From Muribaculaceae bacterium (GTDB taxonomy: Bacteria > Bacteroidota > Bacteroidia > Bacteroidales > Muribaculaceae): a DNA stretch of 53,177 nt. Shown here piece by piece: positions 51,825 to 53,177 of this stretch. Each line of letters begins with the position of its first letter. The stretch's first letter is position 1. The DNA lies in the NCBI GenBank assembly GCA_022508985.1, contig JAFLUA010000012.1:1-53177 (forward strand). Direction: 5' to 3'. Both the position numbers and the translations under genes were made by a program. Under the pieces are notes generated by a model, which was given only the letters and a program-made list of their open reading frames with translations, did no database searches and had not been told where the DNA came from.

Positions 51825-53009
51825 ATGTATCTGACAACAAATATAAGTCCGCTGGCCTCATGGCTGCTTTTGTGTTGCGCCGTATGTGTGCTTTTGCTTG
51901 GCGCAATATATTTTTTCAGAGTGTGGAATGTGGTAAAATATCGTCGTCGCTCCGAGAGCACAACGACAGTAAAAGAAAACGACTCATATCTCTCGGCATC
52001 TATCATCATATATTCACAAAGCGAAGCCGACACCCTTGCCAATACCCTAAAAGCAATTTTTAGCCAAGACTATCCGGCCGATTTCGAAGTAATTGTTGTA
52101 AACGACGGCGAGTCGGCCGATATTAGAGATACCGTTTCTTTTTTCCGTAGCACGTATCCCAATCTATACCTCACATTCACTCCCGAAGGCGTCGTAAATC
52201 TTAGCCGCAAAAAATTGGCCTTAACATTGGGCATAAAAGCAGCACGCTACGAAGTGCTCGTCCTCACGACAAATGCCGTCGACATACCATCGTCGCTGTG
52301 GCTAAAAAGCATTATGTCGCCATTCGAGAAAGGGGGCAAGACAGAGGTGGCCCTCGGCTTTAGCTACGCCGACCCGGCCGATGATACTTATATAGGCAAA
52401 CGCACTCGAGCCTTCGACTATGTTGCCGACAATGTGCGATGGCTCTCTGTTGCCATTGCAGGCAAGGCCTTCCGCGGCACAGAGTATAACATAGCGTATC
52501 TCAAAGACACCTTTATGCGCAACAAAGGGTTTGCTCGCACCCTCAACCTTTACAATGGCGACGATGACATATTTGTAAGCGAAATAGCCCGTAAAGGCAA
52601 CACGGCCGTAGTACTTTCGGAAGATTCGATGGTGCGTCTACGCCACGGCAACCACCCTCGCATATTCTCCGACCACGCTATACGCCGTATATTTACCGAG
52701 CGCTTCATCCGTCGTCGTCCTCGATTCCTGGCTGCTTTAACAGGATGGTTGCAGATGGCCATTATTGCCACTGCAACAGCCGCTTCTGTCGTAGAATTTC
52801 CAAACGTAGTGCCGGCCATCGCCTCAATTACCGCTGTCATTATCATGTTTGCGCTCGACATCTTCACGTGGCGTGCCGCCATGAAAGCACTTAAATCACG
52901 CTCGCTGCTATTCACTTTGCCGTGGCTCTCGACAACATATCCGCTACGCCGATTTAGTCGACAGATTAGGTCTATAATTGGCAAGCATAAAAAATATACT
53001 TGGGATTAA
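51825..53009 (+). CDS. Membrane-bound family 2 glycosyltransferase
   Basis: 394 residues. One N-terminal membrane helix (WLLLCCAVCVLLLGAIYFF), a cytoplasmic GT-A domain at about 55-280, and two or more C-terminal helices (MAIIATATAASVVEF; IASITAVIIMFALDIF). GT2 signs: ASIIIYSQSEADTLANTLKAIFSQDYPADFEVIVVNDG at the start. The usual DxD is replaced by TTNAVD at about 143-148, then LYNGDDDIFVSEIA as the downstream acidic motif and RLRHGNHP. It probably extends a surface or cell-wall glycan on the inner-membrane side; donor and acceptor are unknown. Divergent from ald. Confidence 0.85.
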   Translation: MYLTTNISPLASWLLLCCAVCVLLLGAIYFFRVWNVVKYRRRSESTTTVKENDSYLSASIIIYSQSEADTLANTLKAIFSQDYPADFEVIVVNDGESADIRDTVSFFRSTYPNLYLTFTPEGVVNLSRKKLALTLGIKAARYEVLVLTTNAVDIPSSLWLKSIMSPFEKGGKTEVALGFSYADPADDTYIGKRTRAFDYVADNVRWLSVAIAGKAFRGTEYNIAYLKDTFMRNKGFARTLNLYNGDDDIFVSEIARKGNTAVVLSEDSMVRLRHGNHPRIFSDHAIRRIFTERFIRRRPRFLAALTGWLQMAIIATATAASVVEFPNVVPAIASITAVIIMFALDIFTWRAAMKALKSRSLLFTLPWLSTTYPLRRFSRQIRSIIGKHKKYTWD

Positions 53010-53128
53010 CAATATAACATATTAACAAACAGGATAATAAAGCGTTTTGTGTTTTAGGTTGCAATAAAAAAATTCGTAGATTCCAAAACGAAGTGCAAAA
53101 ACCTTCGTTAAGAGAATCACCTCTCTCA

Positions 53129-53177
53129 CTCCTCTCGTGAGGGGATGCCCGAGCGGCGGGGGCTGACGAGACAGCCC
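53129..53177. repeat. GC-rich structured sequence cut by the right edge
   Basis: CTCCTC-tcgt-GAGGGG (53129-53144, one G-U) is followed by GATGCCCGAGCGGCGG and GGGCTG-acgaga-CAGCCC (53160-53177). The final CAGCCC closes a hairpin exactly at the last base, so the GC-rich arm 53145-53165 may be the left half of a longer palindrome. It is sharply different from the A+T-rich sequence just before it (53010-53120). Confidence 0.5.

Noticed and set aside
1-53177. CRISPR arrays, tRNA or rRNA genes
   Set aside because: No regularly spaced repeats and no TTCGA-type T-arm with a matching acceptor stem were found by eye on either strand.

Overview
The window is chromosomal DNA from a member of the Bacteroidetes, most likely order Bacteroidales (a Muribaculaceae-like gut lineage is my guess; no rRNA is present to settle it). 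The evidence is: promoters of the Bacteroidetes sigma type (TAnnTTTG at -7, often TTG/TTTG about 20 bases upstream), type IX secretion (T9SS) C-terminal domains, a PorZ homologue, and Bacteroidetes-specific families (DUF3316, DUF4292, DUF4369-thioredoxin, rpsU-xerC-hpf order). I see no tRNA, rRNA, CRISPR array, prophage or insertion sequence. Almost every gene is intact; only the gene at the left edge is cut.

Layout. 1-4 kb (minus strand): truncated OmpA-like protein, secreted M23/LysM peptidase, then galE with a sugar nucleotidyltransferase. 4.1-6.8 kb (plus): rpsU, tyrosine recombinase, hibernation factor, then a lipoprotein thioredoxin. 6.8-12.7 kb (minus): operon running topoisomerase IV A, DUF3316 protein, S41 protease, membrane LytM-like protein, VanZ-like protein. 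12.9-19.8 kb (plus): two large secreted multidomain T9SS proteins. 19.9-24.2 kb (minus): RsmI-like methyltransferase with a YycJ-like metallo-hydrolase; SGNH hydrolase and an OmpA/TPR lipoprotein. 24.3-26.6 kb (plus): yqeY-like, serS, PAS protein. 26.6-27.7 kb (minus): tatA-tatC. 27.8-37.1 kb (plus): fabD, then nadA-leuS-rdgB-porZ-hypothetical-panB. 37.3-40.2 kb (minus): C10 cysteine protease with leucine-rich repeats. 40.7-50.3 kb (minus): a tightly packed run metG-ansA-CTD-only protein-dut-TPR-DUF4292-EnvC-flippase. 50.5-51.6 kb (minus): ald. 51.8-53.0 kb (plus): membrane glycosyltransferase.

How it fits together. Most of the region is housekeeping (translation, NAD, pantothenate, lipid, nucleotide hygiene, chromosome decatenation). 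A second theme is the cell envelope: peptidoglycan hydrolases and LytM-like regulators, lipoproteins, Tat export and a polysaccharide flippase. A third is type IX secretion: PorZ, two adhesin-like cargo proteins, a C10 protease with a possible sorting tail, and a 120-residue protein that is essentially a signal peptide plus a CTD-like domain.

I did not find a clear new defence or mobile system. The most interesting points are: possible sliding-clamp binding motifs (QxxLF) on topoisomerase IV A and on the YycJ-like nuclease; the CTD-only protein inside the metG-dut-envC operon; an inverted repeat wrapped round an orphan promoter at 40.5 kb; a structured, gene-free 400-base gap near 1.8 kb; and a GC-rich, probably palindromic element cut by the right edge.
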